A DNA stretch of 64,000 nucleotides, taken from Luteimonas aquatica (GTDB lineage Bacteria; Pseudomonadota; Gammaproteobacteria; Xanthomonadales; Xanthomonadaceae). The DNA lies in NCBI RefSeq assembly GCF_022662575.1, contig NZ_JALBFU010000001.1, positions 568,381 to 632,380 on the forward strand, read 5' to 3'. The notes beneath the pieces were generated by a model. It did no database searches. It was not told the origin of the DNA and saw only the letters and a program-made list of their open reading frames with translations. Numbering within the stretch: position 1 is the first letter of the stretch; every line of letters starts with the position of its first letter. Shown piece after piece: positions 28,745-37,584 of this stretch. The translations under genes were made by a program, and so were the position numbers.

Positions 28745-30172
28745 TTGAATCTTCTGCGCGGCCTATGCCTGGCGCTGCTGCTGACCGGACTGCCGACCGG
28801 CAACGCGTTCGGCGCGACCGACGGCGCATCGGCCGCGCCGAAGCAGCGCATGCAGGCCGCAATGCAGGCCAACCGGGAGCGCTACGGCATCGCCGGCCAG
28901 GCGGTCATGGTGGTGCACAACGGCCAGGTGCTCTTCCGCGGCGCGGACGGCCAGGCCGACGTCGAGGCCGGGAAGCGCCTGACGCCCGGACATGTCTTTC
29001 CGGTGTACTCGCTGAGCAAGCTGTTCGTCAGCACGCTGGTGATGCAACTCGTCGACCGGGGAAGCGTCGATCCGGACGCGGCCGCCAGCGCCTACCTTCC
29101 CGACCTGCCCGGCGCCTGGCGGAACATCACGGTGCGCCAGTTCCTCGACCATACCTCCGGCGTGGCGGAGTACTTCGAGGGCGAATCCCCCGCGACCTTC
29201 CCGCCCGACCTGTCCGCCGCGCTCTCGGCCGCCGGCGCAAAGCCGCCGCAGTTCGCGCCCGGGACGCAGTCGCGCTACACGCAGACCAACTACCTCGTGC
29301 TCTCGGCGCTGCTTCAGGCCCACTACGGCAAGCCGTACGTGGAGATCGCCGAGGAGCGCATCATTCGCCGGCTGCATCTGCGCCACACCTGGCTCGGTCC
29401 CGCCCGCCTGCCCGGGCGCGGCGTGGCGGCCGCCTACCTCGGCAAGGACGGCCGGCTGCAGAGGCAGCAGGAGATCCCCTGGCCGGACTACAGCTACGCC
29501 CATGGCTCCCTCTACGCGAGCCTGGACGACCTCGCGCGCTTCCTGCGGGCGCTGGGCAAGGGCGAACTGGTCGGCAAGGCGACGCTGCAGCGGCTCTGGC
29601 GGGCGCAGACGCTGCGCGATGGCCGGCGCGGCACGTTCGCCGGCGGCTGGGAATACGGCGAGAGCGCCCCCTATCGCTTCGTCGGACACGATGGCGGCGC
29701 CCGCGTCCGGGTGCGCCTCGTGTTCGAGGACGCGCTCGACGGCGATCTCTACGCCTTCCTCTATCTGACCAACGGCAGCGCGCGCAACGTCTGGTCGCGG
29801 ACCCTGGTGGACAGCGCGATGGCGGCCGTGGCGCCGCGCCGCTTCCCGTCCCAGGCCCTGTCGGAGCGGCTGATCGGCCTCGCCTGGCAAGGCGCCGACG
29901 CCGCCGCGATGGATGCGGCGGTCGCCGCGGCGCGCAAGCAGGCGGCGATGGCGGACGCAGCGCTGGAAGGCACGATCAACAATGCCGGCTACGCCGCGCG
30001 CGAGAGCCTCGGGGCGGAGGCGGCGATCCGGCTGTTTCGCCTCAACACCCGCCTTTTCCCCGGCTCGGCCAACACCTGGGACAGCCTGGCCGAGACCTAC
30101 CAGGCCAATGGCGAGCAGGAACGGGCGCGGGCGCTGTACGAAAAAGCGCGCAGCCTGACGGCCAAGCCCTAG
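28745..30172 (+). CDS. Secreted serine hydrolase (beta-lactamase class C/penicillin-binding protein fold) with TPR-like tail
   Basis: A signal peptide (NLLRGLCLALLLTGLPTGNA) precedes a serine beta-lactamase-like domain. The SxxK motif is in YSLSKLFVS (about residue 90), the Tyr-Asn element is in RYTQTNYLVLS, and HDGG stands in the KTG position near residue 315. After about residue 370 the tail resembles TPR helices (WDSLAETYQANGEQERARAL). Members include esterases, D-aminopeptidases and peptidases; the substrate is unknown and antibiotic resistance should not be assumed. I chose TTG 28745 because GGAGG lies five bases upstream; an in-frame ATG at 28733 contains that GGAGG and would add four residues. 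The gene is inserted between alr and dnaB on the opposite strand. Confidence 0.85.
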   Translation: MNLLRGLCLALLLTGLPTGNAFGATDGASAAPKQRMQAAMQANRERYGIAGQAVMVVHNGQVLFRGADGQADVEAGKRLTPGHVFPVYSLSKLFVSTLVMQLVDRGSVDPDAAASAYLPDLPGAWRNITVRQFLDHTSGVAEYFEGESPATFPPDLSAALSAAGAKPPQFAPGTQSRYTQTNYLVLSALLQAHYGKPYVEIAEERIIRRLHLRHTWLGPARLPGRGVAAAYLGKDGRLQRQQEIPWPDYSYAHGSLYASLDDLARFLRALGKGELVGKATLQRLWRAQTLRDGRRGTFAGGWEYGESAPYRFVGHDGGARVRVRLVFEDALDGDLYAFLYLTNGSARNVWSRTLVDSAMAAVAPRRFPSQALSERLIGLAWQGADAAAMDAAVAAARKQAAMADAALEGTINNAGYAARESLGAEAAIRLFRLNTRLFPGSANTWDSLAETYQANGEQERARALYEKARSLTAKP

Positions 30173-30224
30173 CGCGGCGCGATAAGCGCCCTCCGGACAC
30201 CCACCCACCGACCGTCGCGGGCGA

Positions 30225-31712
30225 CTACTCGAAGCTGCCGACCGAGTCGTGCGCGAGGTTGTCGAAGCGCGTGTACTCGCCGAAGAACTTCAGCTTCACC
30301 GAGCCGGTCGGGCCGTTACGCTGCTTGCCGATGATCACCTCGGCCAGGCCCTTGTCCGGCGAGCTTTCCTTGTTGTAGTACTCGTCGCGGTAGATGAAGA
30401 TGATCACGTCGGCGTCCTGCTCGATGGCGCCCGATTCGCGCAGGTCGGCCATCACCGGGCGCTTGTCGGTGCGGGTCTCCAGCGAGCGGTTGAGCTGGCT
30501 GAGCGCGATCACCGGCACGTTGAGCTCCTTGGCCAGCGCCTTGAGCGAGCGCGAGATCTCGGAGATCTCGGTGGCGCGGTTCTCGCTGTTGCCCGGCACC
30601 TGCATCAGCTGCAGGTAGTCGATCACGATCAGGCCGAGGTCGTGCTCGCGCTTCAGGCGCCGCGCCTTGGCGCGCAGCACCTCCGGCGACAGCGCCGGGG
30701 TGTCGTCGATGAAGATCTTGGTTTCCTTGAGCAGGCGGATCGCGCTGGTGACGCGGCTCCAGTCCTCGTCCTCGAGCTGGCCGGTACGCAGGCGCGTGGC
30801 GTTGACGCGGCCGACCGAGGAGATCAGGCGCAGCGCCAGCTGGCTGGCCGACATTTCCATCGAGAACACCGCCACCGCCTTCTTGGTCTTCATGGCGGCG
30901 TACTCGGCCATGTTCAGCGCCAGCGTGGTCTTGCCCATCGCCGGACGCGCGGCCAGGATCAGCAGGTCGGTCGGCTGCAGGCCGGCGGTCATCTCGTCGA
31001 ATTCGGTGTAGCCGGTCGGCATGCCGGTGATGCCGCCGCCGTTGGCGTAGCGCGTCTGCAGGACGTCGAAGGCCTCGGCCATGGCCTTGTTGACCGGGGT
31101 GAAGTCGGTGCGCCCGCGCGCGCCGGCCTCGGCGATGGCGAACACCTCCTGCTCGGCCTTGGCCAGCAGTTCGCTGCTCTCGCGCCCCTCCGGCTGGAAG
31201 CCGTCGTTGACGATGCCGGTGCCGACCTCGATCAGCTGGCGCAGCACGGCCTTGTCGCGGACGATCTCGGCATAGGCGGCGATGTTGGCCGCCGAGGGCG
31301 TGGTGCTGGCCAGCTCGATCAGGTAGGCGCCGCCGGCGACCTGTTCGGCCAAGCCCTGCGACTCGAACCATTCGCCGAGCGTGACCGCGTCGAAGGGCTT
31401 GTTCTTCTCCGCCAGCTCGCGGATGGCGCGGTAGATCAGCTGGTGGTCGCGGCGGTAGAAGTCGCTGTCGACCAGTTGGTCGGCGACGCGGTCGAAGGCG
31501 TCCGGGGCCAGCATCAGGCCGCCGAGCACCGCCTGTTCGGCTTCCACCGACTGCGGCGGCACGCGCAGCTGTTCGATGCGGCTGTCGGCACGTCCCGGAT
31601 AAGTGGGCCCATCGTTGCGGAAGCCCGGTCTTGCGCTCATCAGTGACGTGACTCCCCTAGACGGACCGTCGTCGCGATCCTGTTGTTGTCGTGCTGGCAT
31701 CGAAGTGGACAT
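30225..31712 (-). CDS. dnaB: Replicative DNA helicase DnaB
   Basis: The 495-residue protein has the N-terminal primase-interacting domain (VPPQSVEAEQAVLGGLMLAP) and the RecA-like helicase domain. Walker A is in ARPAMGKTTLALNMAEY, Walker B in LGLIVIDYLQLMQV, and ALSQLNRSLETRTDKRP and ESGAIEQDADVIIF follow. It is the hexameric fork helicase. I kept the ATG at 31712; an internal ATG at 31640 (MSARPGFRND), preceded by GGGGAG, is an equally good start and would remove 24 poorly conserved residues. No intein is present. It lies downstream of rplI, as in many gammaproteobacteria. Confidence 0.97.
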   Translation of the reverse strand: MSTSMPARQQQDRDDGPSRGVTSLMSARPGFRNDGPTYPGRADSRIEQLRVPPQSVEAEQAVLGGLMLAPDAFDRVADQLVDSDFYRRDHQLIYRAIRELAEKNKPFDAVTLGEWFESQGLAEQVAGGAYLIELASTTPSAANIAAYAEIVRDKAVLRQLIEVGTGIVNDGFQPEGRESSELLAKAEQEVFAIAEAGARGRTDFTPVNKAMAEAFDVLQTRYANGGGITGMPTGYTEFDEMTAGLQPTDLLILAARPAMGKTTLALNMAEYAAMKTKKAVAVFSMEMSASQLALRLISSVGRVNATRLRTGQLEDEDWSRVTSAIRLLKETKIFIDDTPALSPEVLRAKARRLKREHDLGLIVIDYLQLMQVPGNSENRATEISEISRSLKALAKELNVPVIALSQLNRSLETRTDKRPVMADLRESGAIEQDADVIIFIYRDEYYNKESSPDKGLAEVIIGKQRNGPTGSVKLKFFGEYTRFDNLAHDSVGSFE

Positions 31713-31804
31713 CGTAGCGGCGTTCCTGCGATCCGGTTGCAGACAAGTCTTGGGACATGCTGTGCATAACTTTCCCCGGACGCGTCTCAGGCGCTGCGAC
31801 GCAA

Positions 31805-31868
31805 CAAAAACACAGGCGCCTCCCGGCGCCGCGACCCAACGAAAAACGGGCGCCTCCCGGCGCCCGTT
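31805..31868 (-). terminator. Two tandem Rho-independent terminators after rplI
   Basis: On the minus strand a GGGCGCC-GGGA-GGCGCCC stem with GTTTTT (31842-31868) is followed 11 bases on by a second GGCGCC-GGGA-GGCGCC stem with TGTGTTTTT (31805-31830). The two look like duplicates of one unit. They would insulate dnaB from ribosomal protein transcription. Confidence 0.8.
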
Positions 31869-31914
31869 CGTCTGGAAGCCCGCGCGTCGCCGCGCGGCTT
31901 CCGGAGGTGCCGCA

Positions 31915-32367
31915 TCACGCCACTTCCGGCGCCACGATCACCTTGACGGTGGTCTCGACGTCGGCGTGCAGGTGCACGATGACCTCGAACTCGCCGACGT
32001 TGCGCAGCGGGCCTTCGCCCATCACCACTTCCGACTTCTCGACCGGGGTGCCGGCCTTGGTCAGCGCCTCGGCGATGTCGCGCGGGCCGACCGAGCCGTA
32101 CAGCTTGCCCTCGGTGGAGGCGTTGGCGTAGATGGTGACGCTGGCGCCTTCCAGCTTGGTCAGGCGGTCATTGGCGCCGTCGTGGATGGCCTTGGCCTTG
32201 GCTTCGTACTCGGCGCGCTTAGCTTCGAACTCGGCCAGGTTGGCGGCGGTGGCCGGCACGGCCTTGCCCTGCGGAACGAGGTAGTTGCGGCCGTAGCCCG
32301 GCTTGACCTTGACCTTGTCGCCCAGGTTGCCGAGGTTGGTGACTTTCTGCAGGAGGATCAGTTCCAT
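31915..32367 (-). CDS. rplI: 50S ribosomal protein bL9
   Basis: The 150-residue protein has the bL9 N-terminal domain ([20 protein letters not shown], then [16 protein letters not shown]), the long connecting helix and the C-terminal domain ([17 protein letters not shown]). It binds 23S rRNA domain V near the L1 stalk and limits frameshifting. It is third in the rpsF–rpsR–rplI operon. Length is normal. Confidence 0.98.
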   Translation of the reverse strand: MELILLQKVTNLGNLGDKVKVKPGYGRNYLVPQGKAVPATAANLAEFEAKRAEYEAKAKAIHDGANDRLTKLEGASVTIYANASTEGKLYGSVGPRDIAEALTKAGTPVEKSEVVMGEGPLRNVGEFEVIVHLHADVETTVKVIVAPEVA

Positions 32368-32491
32368 GGTGGTGCTCCCGTGCTCCTAATGAGCTCGATT
32401 CGTTAGCGGCGCCCAGGCGCCGCAACTGGTGGCTGTCCGAATGGACGGGGATGGAAGGCGACGACGGGCCCCTGCCCGGGGCCCGCGCCGC

Positions 32492-32722
32492 TTACACGTT
32501 GTGGTTGTCCGTGTACGGGATCAGGGCCAGGAAACGCGCGCGCTTGACGGCGGTGGCGAGCTGGCGCTGGTAGCGGGACTTGGTGCCGGTGATGCGGCTG
32601 GGGACGATCTTGCCGTTCTCGGTGAGGTTCTGGCGCAGGGTGTTGAGATCCTTGTAGTCGATCTCTTTCACACCCTCGGCGGTGAACTTGCAGAACTTGC
32701 GGCGGCGGAAGAACTTGGACAT
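32492..32722 (-). CDS. rpsR: 30S ribosomal protein bS18
   Basis: The 76-residue basic protein has [40 protein letters not shown] and [20 protein letters not shown], all typical of bS18. The single Cys form lacks a full zinc site. It binds the 30S platform with bS6. The gene sits between rpsF and rplI, about 23 bp after rpsF. Confidence 0.98.
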   Translation of the reverse strand: MSKFFRRRKFCKFTAEGVKEIDYKDLNTLRQNLTENGKIVPSRITGTKSRYQRQLATAVKRARFLALIPYTDNHNV

Positions 32723-32745
32723 GTCGGTGCGGCTCCTAGAGGGGC

Positions 32746-33168
32746 TCAGGCGGCTTCGGCTTCGGCGTCGGTGGCATCGTCGGCGGTGCCGACCTTGCCT
32801 TCATCCTCGTCGTCGCGGCGGCGACGCTCGGGCTTGTCGCTCTTCTCGTCCTTGTTCTTCATGATCAGCGACTGCTCGGTCTCCGGGCCGTCGCGGCGCA
32901 CGACCAGGTGGCGCAGGATCGCGTCGTTGAAGCGGAACAGCTCGACCAGCTCGTTGAGCACGGACTGCTCGGCCTCGACGTTGAACAGGACGTAGTGGGC
33001 CTTGACCAGGTTGTTGATCGGATAGGCCAGCTGCCGGCGACCCCAGTCCTCGAGACGGTGGATCGTGCCGTTGCCGCCCTCGACCAGCGCCTTGTAGCGC
33101 TCGATCATGGCGGGCACCTGCTCGCTCTGGTCCGGGTGGACCAGGAAGACGATTTCGTAGTGACGCAT
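32746..33168 (-). CDS. rpsF: 30S ribosomal protein bS6
   Basis: The 140-residue protein has [40 protein letters not shown] and [14 protein letters not shown], followed by a long charged tail (about residues 105-140) rich in Glu/Asp/Lys/Arg. It partners bS18 on the 30S platform. The acidic tail is longer than in many bacteria; in E. coli the tail is glutamylated by RimK. AAGGA precedes the ATG by seven bases. It is the first gene of the operon, with a leader of about 130 bases. Confidence 0.98.
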   Translation of the reverse strand: MRHYEIVFLVHPDQSEQVPAMIERYKALVEGGNGTIHRLEDWGRRQLAYPINNLVKAHYVLFNVEAEQSVLNELVELFRFNDAILRHLVVRRDGPETEQSLIMKNKDEKSDKPERRRRDDEDEGKVGTADDATDAEAEAA

Positions 33169-33307
33169 TGTGGTTTCCTTGTGGATATTCGGCGGCCGTT
33201 CCCCGGGAAATCCCGCGGGAATCCGGCAGCCCGGATAGCCCCCCGACCGTCCGCAGCGGACGCGGTGGAGCAAGGTCTCCCGGCGGCCAGGCCGCAGGGA
33301 GCCGTAT

Positions 33308-33336
33308 ATTATGGGAGATCAATGGCTTAGGGGCAA
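33308..33336 (-). promoter_or_regulatory. Promoter of rpsF–rpsR–rplI
   Basis: On the minus strand TTGCCC (33331-33336) and CATAAT (33308-33313) are 17 bases apart, about 140 bases upstream of the rpsF ATG. The surrounding CCCATAATATACGG is the only AT-rich spot in this gap. The long, GC-rich leader may hold an autoregulatory S6:S18 site. Confidence 0.6.
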
Positions 33337-33349
33337 GTCCGGCGGCTCG

Positions 33350-33460
33350 GCGATCCGCGTTTGCCGTCCATGGCGCATCTGCCCCGCTTTCGGAACGTCC
33401 GCCCCCCTCGCCGCGCTGACGGCGCGGCTCGAAATCCATGGCCGGGCGCTCGCCGGGGCA
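33350..33460 (-). repeat. Interspersed repeat, long form
   Basis: This is a reverse-oriented copy of the window-wide family: TTTCGGAACGTCCGCC, then the GCCGCGCTGACGGCGCGGC hairpin module, then CATGGCCGGGCG. It lies between the iscA stop and the rpsF promoter, and its right half runs to within about 20 bp of iscA. Confidence 0.75.
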
Positions 33461-33476
33461 GCGCGGCAGCGCCGCG

Positions 33477-33830
33477 CTAGGCGTGCCCCGGCTCGCCCTT
33501 GTCGGCGTCCGTGGTGAAGCTTTCCCCGCAGCCGCATTCGGCCGCGACATTGGGATTGCGGAACACGAACTGCTCGTTCAGGCCCTGCTTGAGGAAGTCG
33601 ATCTCGGTGCCGTCCACCAGCGGAAGGCTGTCGGCATCCACGTAGATCCGCACCCCGTCCTGCTCGGACACGTTGTCGCCCTCGCGCGGCTCCCTGGCCA
33701 GGTCGACCAGGTAGCCCCAGCCGGAGCAGCCGGTGCGGGTCACGCCCAGGCGCAGGCCGATCGCGCCCGGGGTGCCGGCGATGTAGCCCTTGACGCGTTC
33801 GAAGGCGGCGGGTGCGAGGGTGATGCTCAT
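33477..33830 (-). CDS. iscA: Iron-sulfur cluster assembly protein, IscA/HesB family
   Basis: The 117-residue protein has the three cysteines of the A-type carriers: one in TRTGCSGWGYLVDL and two in ECGCGESF near the C-terminus. MSITLAPAAFERV and the segment DFLKQGLNEQFVFRNPNVAA closely follow E. coli IscA. It carries Fe or Fe-S clusters to apoproteins. No isc or suf partners are adjacent, so it acts as a stand-alone carrier gene here; ErpA-type assignment cannot be excluded. ATG 33828-33830 is chosen; a longer start would read into the asnS upstream region. Confidence 0.92.
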   Translation of the reverse strand: MSITLAPAAFERVKGYIAGTPGAIGLRLGVTRTGCSGWGYLVDLAREPREGDNVSEQDGVRIYVDADSLPLVDGTEIDFLKQGLNEQFVFRNPNVAAECGCGESFTTDADKGEPGHA

Positions 33831-33946
33831 GGCGATGCTGGCGGCCGGGACTCGGAAACGATTGTGATGATACCTACCAATGCCGCCTCGCGGCTTAGGT
33901 AGACTGTACGGCTTCCAGATCGGTGCGTTCCGCAGGAATTCAAGGC

Positions 33947-35347
33947 ATGACAACGTTGAGTGTCGAACAGGCGCTGGCCGGCAAGGTGCCGGAAGGCGGC
34001 GAGGTGACGGTCCGGGGCTGGGTGCGCACCCGGCGCGATTCCAAGGCGGGCCTGAGCTTCGTGAACGTCAGCGACGGCTCCTGTTTCGCGCCGATCCAGG
34101 TGGTGGCGCCGAGCACCCTGCCCAACTACGAGGGCGAGGTGAAGCGTCTCACCGCCGGCTGCGCCGTGGTCGCGCGCGGCCGCCTGGTGGCCTCGCAGGG
34201 CCAGGGGCAGAGCTTCGAGATCCAGGCCGAGGCGCTGGAGGTGGTTGGCTGGGTCGAGGACCCGGAGACCTATCCGATCCAGCCCAAGGCGCACTCGCTG
34301 GAATTCCTGCGCGAGGTCGCGCACCTGCGCCCGCGCACCAACCTGTTCGGCGCGGTGACGCGCATCCGCGACTGCCTGGCCAAGGCGGCGCATCGCTACT
34401 TCCACGAGAACGGCTACTACTGGATCAGCACGCCGATCATCACCACCTCCGACGCCGAGGGCGCCGGGCAGATGTTCCGCGTCTCCACCCTGGACCTGGC
34501 CAACCTGCCGCGCGGCAAGGACGGCGCGGTCGACTTCTCCGGCGACTTCTTCGGCAAGGAGACCTTCCTCACCGTCTCCGGCCAGCTCAACGTCGAGGCG
34601 TACTGCCTGAGCCTGAGCAAGGTCTATACCTTCGGCCCGACCTTCCGCGCCGAGAACAGCAACACCACCCGCCACCTGGCCGAGTTCTGGATGGTCGAGC
34701 CGGAGATCGCCTTCGCCGACCTGGCCGAGGACGCGCGCGTGGCCGAGGAATTCCTCAAGTACCTGTTCCGCGCGGTGCTGGCCGAGCGCGCCGACGACAT
34801 GGCCTTCATCGCCGAGCGCGTGCAGAAGGACGCGATCACGCGGCTGGAAGCCTTCGTCAACGCGCCGTTCGAGCGCATCGACTACACCGATGCGGTGACG
34901 CTGCTGCAGAAGTCCGGCCAGAAGTTCGACTTCCCGGTGGAATGGGGCCTGGACCTGCAGACCGAGCACGAGCGCTGGCTGACCGAGCAGCACGTCGGCC
35001 GCCCGGTGGTGGTGACCAACTATCCCGAGCACATCAAGGCCTTCTACATGCGCCTGAACGACGACGGCAGGACGGTCGCCGCGATGGACGTGCTGGCGCC
35101 GGGCATCGGCGAGATCATCGGCGGTTCGCAGCGCGAGGAACGCCTGGACGTGCTCGACGCGCGCATGGCGCAGTTCGGCCTGGACCCGGCGCACTACGGC
35201 TGGTACCGCGACTTCCGCCGCTACGGCACCGTGCCGCACGCCGGCTTCGGCCTGGGCTTCGAGCGCCTGGTGGTGTACGTGTGCGGGCTGTCCAACATCC
35301 GCGACGCGATCCCCTACCCGCGCGCGCCCGGCAATGCGGAATTCTAG
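33947..35347 (+). CDS. asnS: Asparaginyl-tRNA synthetase
   Basis: The 466-residue class IIb synthetase has an N-terminal OB fold ([20 protein letters not shown]). Class II motif 2 is in [20 protein letters not shown], and motif 3 is in [16 protein letters not shown]. The segment [20 protein letters not shown] is typical of AsnRS. It charges tRNA-Asn directly. I chose ATG 33947 ([10 protein letters not shown]), with AGGA and AAGG upstream, over an earlier in-frame ATG. Two small genes follow closely downstream on the same strand. Confidence 0.98.
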   Translation: MTTLSVEQALAGKVPEGGEVTVRGWVRTRRDSKAGLSFVNVSDGSCFAPIQVVAPSTLPNYEGEVKRLTAGCAVVARGRLVASQGQGQSFEIQAEALEVVGWVEDPETYPIQPKAHSLEFLREVAHLRPRTNLFGAVTRIRDCLAKAAHRYFHENGYYWISTPIITTSDAEGAGQMFRVSTLDLANLPRGKDGAVDFSGDFFGKETFLTVSGQLNVEAYCLSLSKVYTFGPTFRAENSNTTRHLAEFWMVEPEIAFADLAEDARVAEEFLKYLFRAVLAERADDMAFIAERVQKDAITRLEAFVNAPFERIDYTDAVTLLQKSGQKFDFPVEWGLDLQTEHERWLTEQHVGRPVVVTNYPEHIKAFYMRLNDDGRTVAAMDVLAPGIGEIIGGSQREERLDVLDARMAQFGLDPAHYGWYRDFRRYGTVPHAGFGLGFERLVVYVCGLSNIRDAIPYPRAPGNAEF

Positions 35348-35353
35348 GGCCCC

Positions 35354-35662
35354 ATGATCCTGTTCTTCGCCCTGCTGTTCGTCGCCGCCGCCATCGCCGG
35401 CGCCTGCGCCTTCGTGATCTTCTGGCCGCTGGCGCTGGTGCACCTGCGCGACCGCCATGCCGAGGTGCGCGCGGGCTTCGGCGAGGGCGCGTTCCTCAAG
35501 CCCGCGGCGCTCGGCTGGCTGCTCAGCGGCCGCTACCGGCAGGTGGCCGATCCGCAGTTCACCGGCCTGGCCACTCCGGCGCGGCTGTCGCTGATGACGA
35601 TCCTCGGCGGGCTCGCCTGCGCGGGCGGACTCTGGCTGCTGTCCGCGGTGGTGCCGGCATGA
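35354..35662 (+). CDS. Small two-span membrane protein downstream of asnS
   Basis: The 102-residue protein has hydrophobic segments at about residues 1-28 (MILFFALLFVAAAIAGACAF) and 78-100 (LMTILGGLACAGGLWLLSAV), with a soluble loop of about 50 residues between them. I do not recognise a family. It starts 6 bp after the asnS stop and overlaps the next gene by four bases (ATGA), so the three genes are likely co-transcribed. Confidence 0.75.
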   Translation: MILFFALLFVAAAIAGACAFVIFWPLALVHLRDRHAEVRAGFGEGAFLKPAALGWLLSGRYRQVADPQFTGLATPARLSLMTILGGLACAGGLWLLSAVVPA

Positions 35663-35994
35663 ACGCGTCCGGGACGACTTCCGGCGAAGGCGGCACGGCG
35701 CGCACGCAATGGTGGCTGGCCACACTCGGCCGCACCATCGTCTGGGCGCGCCTGCAGGTGCGCGAGGCCGGCACCGCGACGGTGCTCGACAGCGACGGCA
35801 ACACCCTGGTCTACGACAGCGAGGACAGCGCGCGCGCGGCGCTGATGGACGCCGAGTTCGTCGCCTTCGACGGCCTCGACGAGGAGGATGCGCTCGCGCG
35901 CGGCTTCGCCCCCGGCGAGATCCAGCCGCCGCAGGCGCGCGACGACGCGCAGCTGCGCGAACGCATGGTGCAACGGCTCGGCAGCCGCGCCTGA
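35659..35994 (+). CDS. Conserved hypothetical protein
   Basis: The 111-residue soluble protein has LGRTIVWARLQVREAGTATV, then DSDGNTLVYDSEDSARAALM and an acidic stretch (FDGLDEEDALARGFAPGEI). The pattern of a short beta-rich domain with a DxDGxTLxYxSxxxA core suggests a small fold, but I recognise no named family. The start overlaps the preceding membrane protein gene (ATGA), so it is probably translated with it. Confidence 0.7.
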   Translation: MNASGTTSGEGGTARTQWWLATLGRTIVWARLQVREAGTATVLDSDGNTLVYDSEDSARAALMDAEFVAFDGLDEEDALARGFAPGEIQPPQARDDAQLRERMVQRLGSRA

Positions 35995-36029
35995 CGCGGC
36001 GATCCGGCTCGACTGCTGACTCGCCCCGC

Positions 36030-36692
36030 ATGTACACCCCGCGCGCCTTCGCCAGCGACGACCTCACCCGCCTCGACGCGCTGTTCGAGGGCGACGCCTT
36101 CGTCACCCTGATCACCGGCGGCGGCGACGGCGCGCCCATCGCCACCCACCTGCCCGTGCTGTACCGGCGCACGGCGCAGTCGATCCTGATCGAGGGGCAC
36201 TGGGCCAGGCCGAACCCGCAGGCCCGCCACGGCGGCGAGGCGCTGATGATCGTGCACGGGCCGCATGCCTACGTCTCGCCCGGCTGGTATCCGGACAAGG
36301 AACCGGCGGCGCGCGTGCCGACCTGGAACTACGCGGTCGCGCATCTGTCCGGGCCGCTGCAGCGCTTCGAGGACGAAGCGGCGCTCGCCGACCTCGTCGT
36401 CCGCACCAGCGCGCGTTTCGAGGCCACGGTCGGCAGCGACTGGCGCTTCGAGCCCGAGCGCGAGGACCATCGCGTGCAGCTGCGCGGCATCGTCGGCTTC
36501 CGCTTCGTGCCCGCGCGCGTGGAATTGAAATTCAAGCTCAGCCAGAACCACCCCGAAGCCAACCGCCGCGCGGTGGCCGAGGCGCTCGGCGCGCGCGACG
36601 ATGCCGGGGCGCGGGCCGTGGCGGCGATGATGCATGCGCTGTCGCTGCCGCCCTCCATGCGAGCCGGGGACGGGACGGCACCACAGGAGTAA
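36030..36692 (+). CDS. PaiB-like FMN-binding negative transcriptional regulator family protein
   Basis: The 220-residue protein has the PaiB pattern: MYTPRAFASDD at the N-terminus, the flavin-fold segment IATHLPVLYRR, then HAYVSPGWYPDKEPAARVPT followed by WNYAVAHLSG. Near the C-terminus is KFKLSQNHPEANR. The fold is a split-barrel flavin or haem binder. Bacillus PaiB was named for a regulatory effect on sporulation and protease genes; binding of DNA is not evident here. It lies 4 bp before the SDR gene at 36697, so it may share a transcript with the kynurenine block. Confidence 0.88.
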   Translation: MYTPRAFASDDLTRLDALFEGDAFVTLITGGGDGAPIATHLPVLYRRTAQSILIEGHWARPNPQARHGGEALMIVHGPHAYVSPGWYPDKEPAARVPTWNYAVAHLSGPLQRFEDEAALADLVVRTSARFEATVGSDWRFEPEREDHRVQLRGIVGFRFVPARVELKFKLSQNHPEANRRAVAEALGARDDAGARAVAAMMHALSLPPSMRAGDGTAPQE

Positions 36693-36696
36693 CGCG

Positions 36697-37485
36697 ATGG
36701 ACCTGAACCTCACCGGCCGGCATGCGCTGGTCTGCGGAGCCTCCGAAGGCATCGGCCGCGCCGCCGCGCACGAGCTCGCCCTGCTGGGCGCCGACGTCAC
36801 CGTGCTGGCGCGGCGCGCCGACGCCCTGCAGGCCGTGGCCGACGCCCTGCCCCGCGCGCAGCCGCAGCAGCGGCACGGCTTCCTGGTCGCGGACGTGTCC
36901 GCCACCGAGGCCATGCGCGAAGCCGTCGCGGCACTGGCCGCGCGCGCGCCCGTGCACATCCTGGTCAACAACAGCGCCGGCCCGGCCGGCGGGCCCGCGT
37001 TCGAGGCCGAGCCGTCCGCCTTCCTCGAGGCCTTCCAGCGGCACCTGATCGCCAACCAGGTGCTGGTGCAGGCGGTGCTGCCCGGCATGCGCGCGGCGCG
37101 CTGGGGACGGATCGTCAACGTCGTCTCCACCTCGGTGAAGGAGCCGATCGCCGGGCTCGGCGTGTCCAACACCGTGCGTGGCGCGGTGGCGGGCTGGGCC
37201 AAGACCCTGTCGCGCGAGCTCGGCGGCGACGGCATCACCGTCAACAACGTGCTGCCCGGCTACACCGAGACGGCACGCGTGGAGCAGATCGTGCGCGAGC
37301 GCAGCCGCGCCACCGGCAAGAGCACCGAGGACGTGCTGGCCGGCATGCGCGCGAGCGTGCCCGCCGGCCGCTTCGCCAAACCGGAGGAAACCGGCGGCGT
37401 GATCGCCTTCCTGTGCTCGCCGGCGGCGGGCTACGTCAACGGCGTGAGCCTGGCCGTCGACGGCGGGCGGATGAACTCGATCTGA
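36697..37485 (+). CDS. Short-chain dehydrogenase/reductase at the head of the kynurenine block
   Basis: The 262-residue SDR has the cofactor motif CGASEGIGRAAAHELA (TGxxxGxG type), the NNSAG motif in ILVNNSAGPAGGPA, and catalytic Ser in NVVSTSVKEPIAGLG. The usual catalytic Tyr (YxxxK) is not evident: after the Ser, where YxxxK is expected, the sequence reads VSNTVRGAVAGWAKTL. The C-terminus has AGYVNGVSLAVDGGRMNSI. Because the Tyr-Lys pair appears altered, its chemistry is uncertain. It sits 100 bp upstream of the aldehyde dehydrogenase gene, and similar SDR genes accompany kynurenine-type clusters in xanthomonads as far as I recall. Confidence 0.85.
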   Translation: MDLNLTGRHALVCGASEGIGRAAAHELALLGADVTVLARRADALQAVADALPRAQPQQRHGFLVADVSATEAMREAVAALAARAPVHILVNNSAGPAGGPAFEAEPSAFLEAFQRHLIANQVLVQAVLPGMRAARWGRIVNVVSTSVKEPIAGLGVSNTVRGAVAGWAKTLSRELGGDGITVNNVLPGYTETARVEQIVRERSRATGKSTEDVLAGMRASVPAGRFAKPEETGGVIAFLCSPAAGYVNGVSLAVDGGRMNSI

Positions 37486-37584
37486 GGACACGCGCGCGCC
37501 CGCGCATCCGTGCCTCGGCGTACGGCGCGCCTGGCCCGCGATCGCCCGCGCGCGCCGTTCATCGCCGTGCTTTAAGCTAGGCGC

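Noticed and set aside
33827-36172. Open frame of about 780 codons antisense to asnS and its downstream genes
   Set aside because: It spans several confident genes on the opposite strand and has no recognisable motif.
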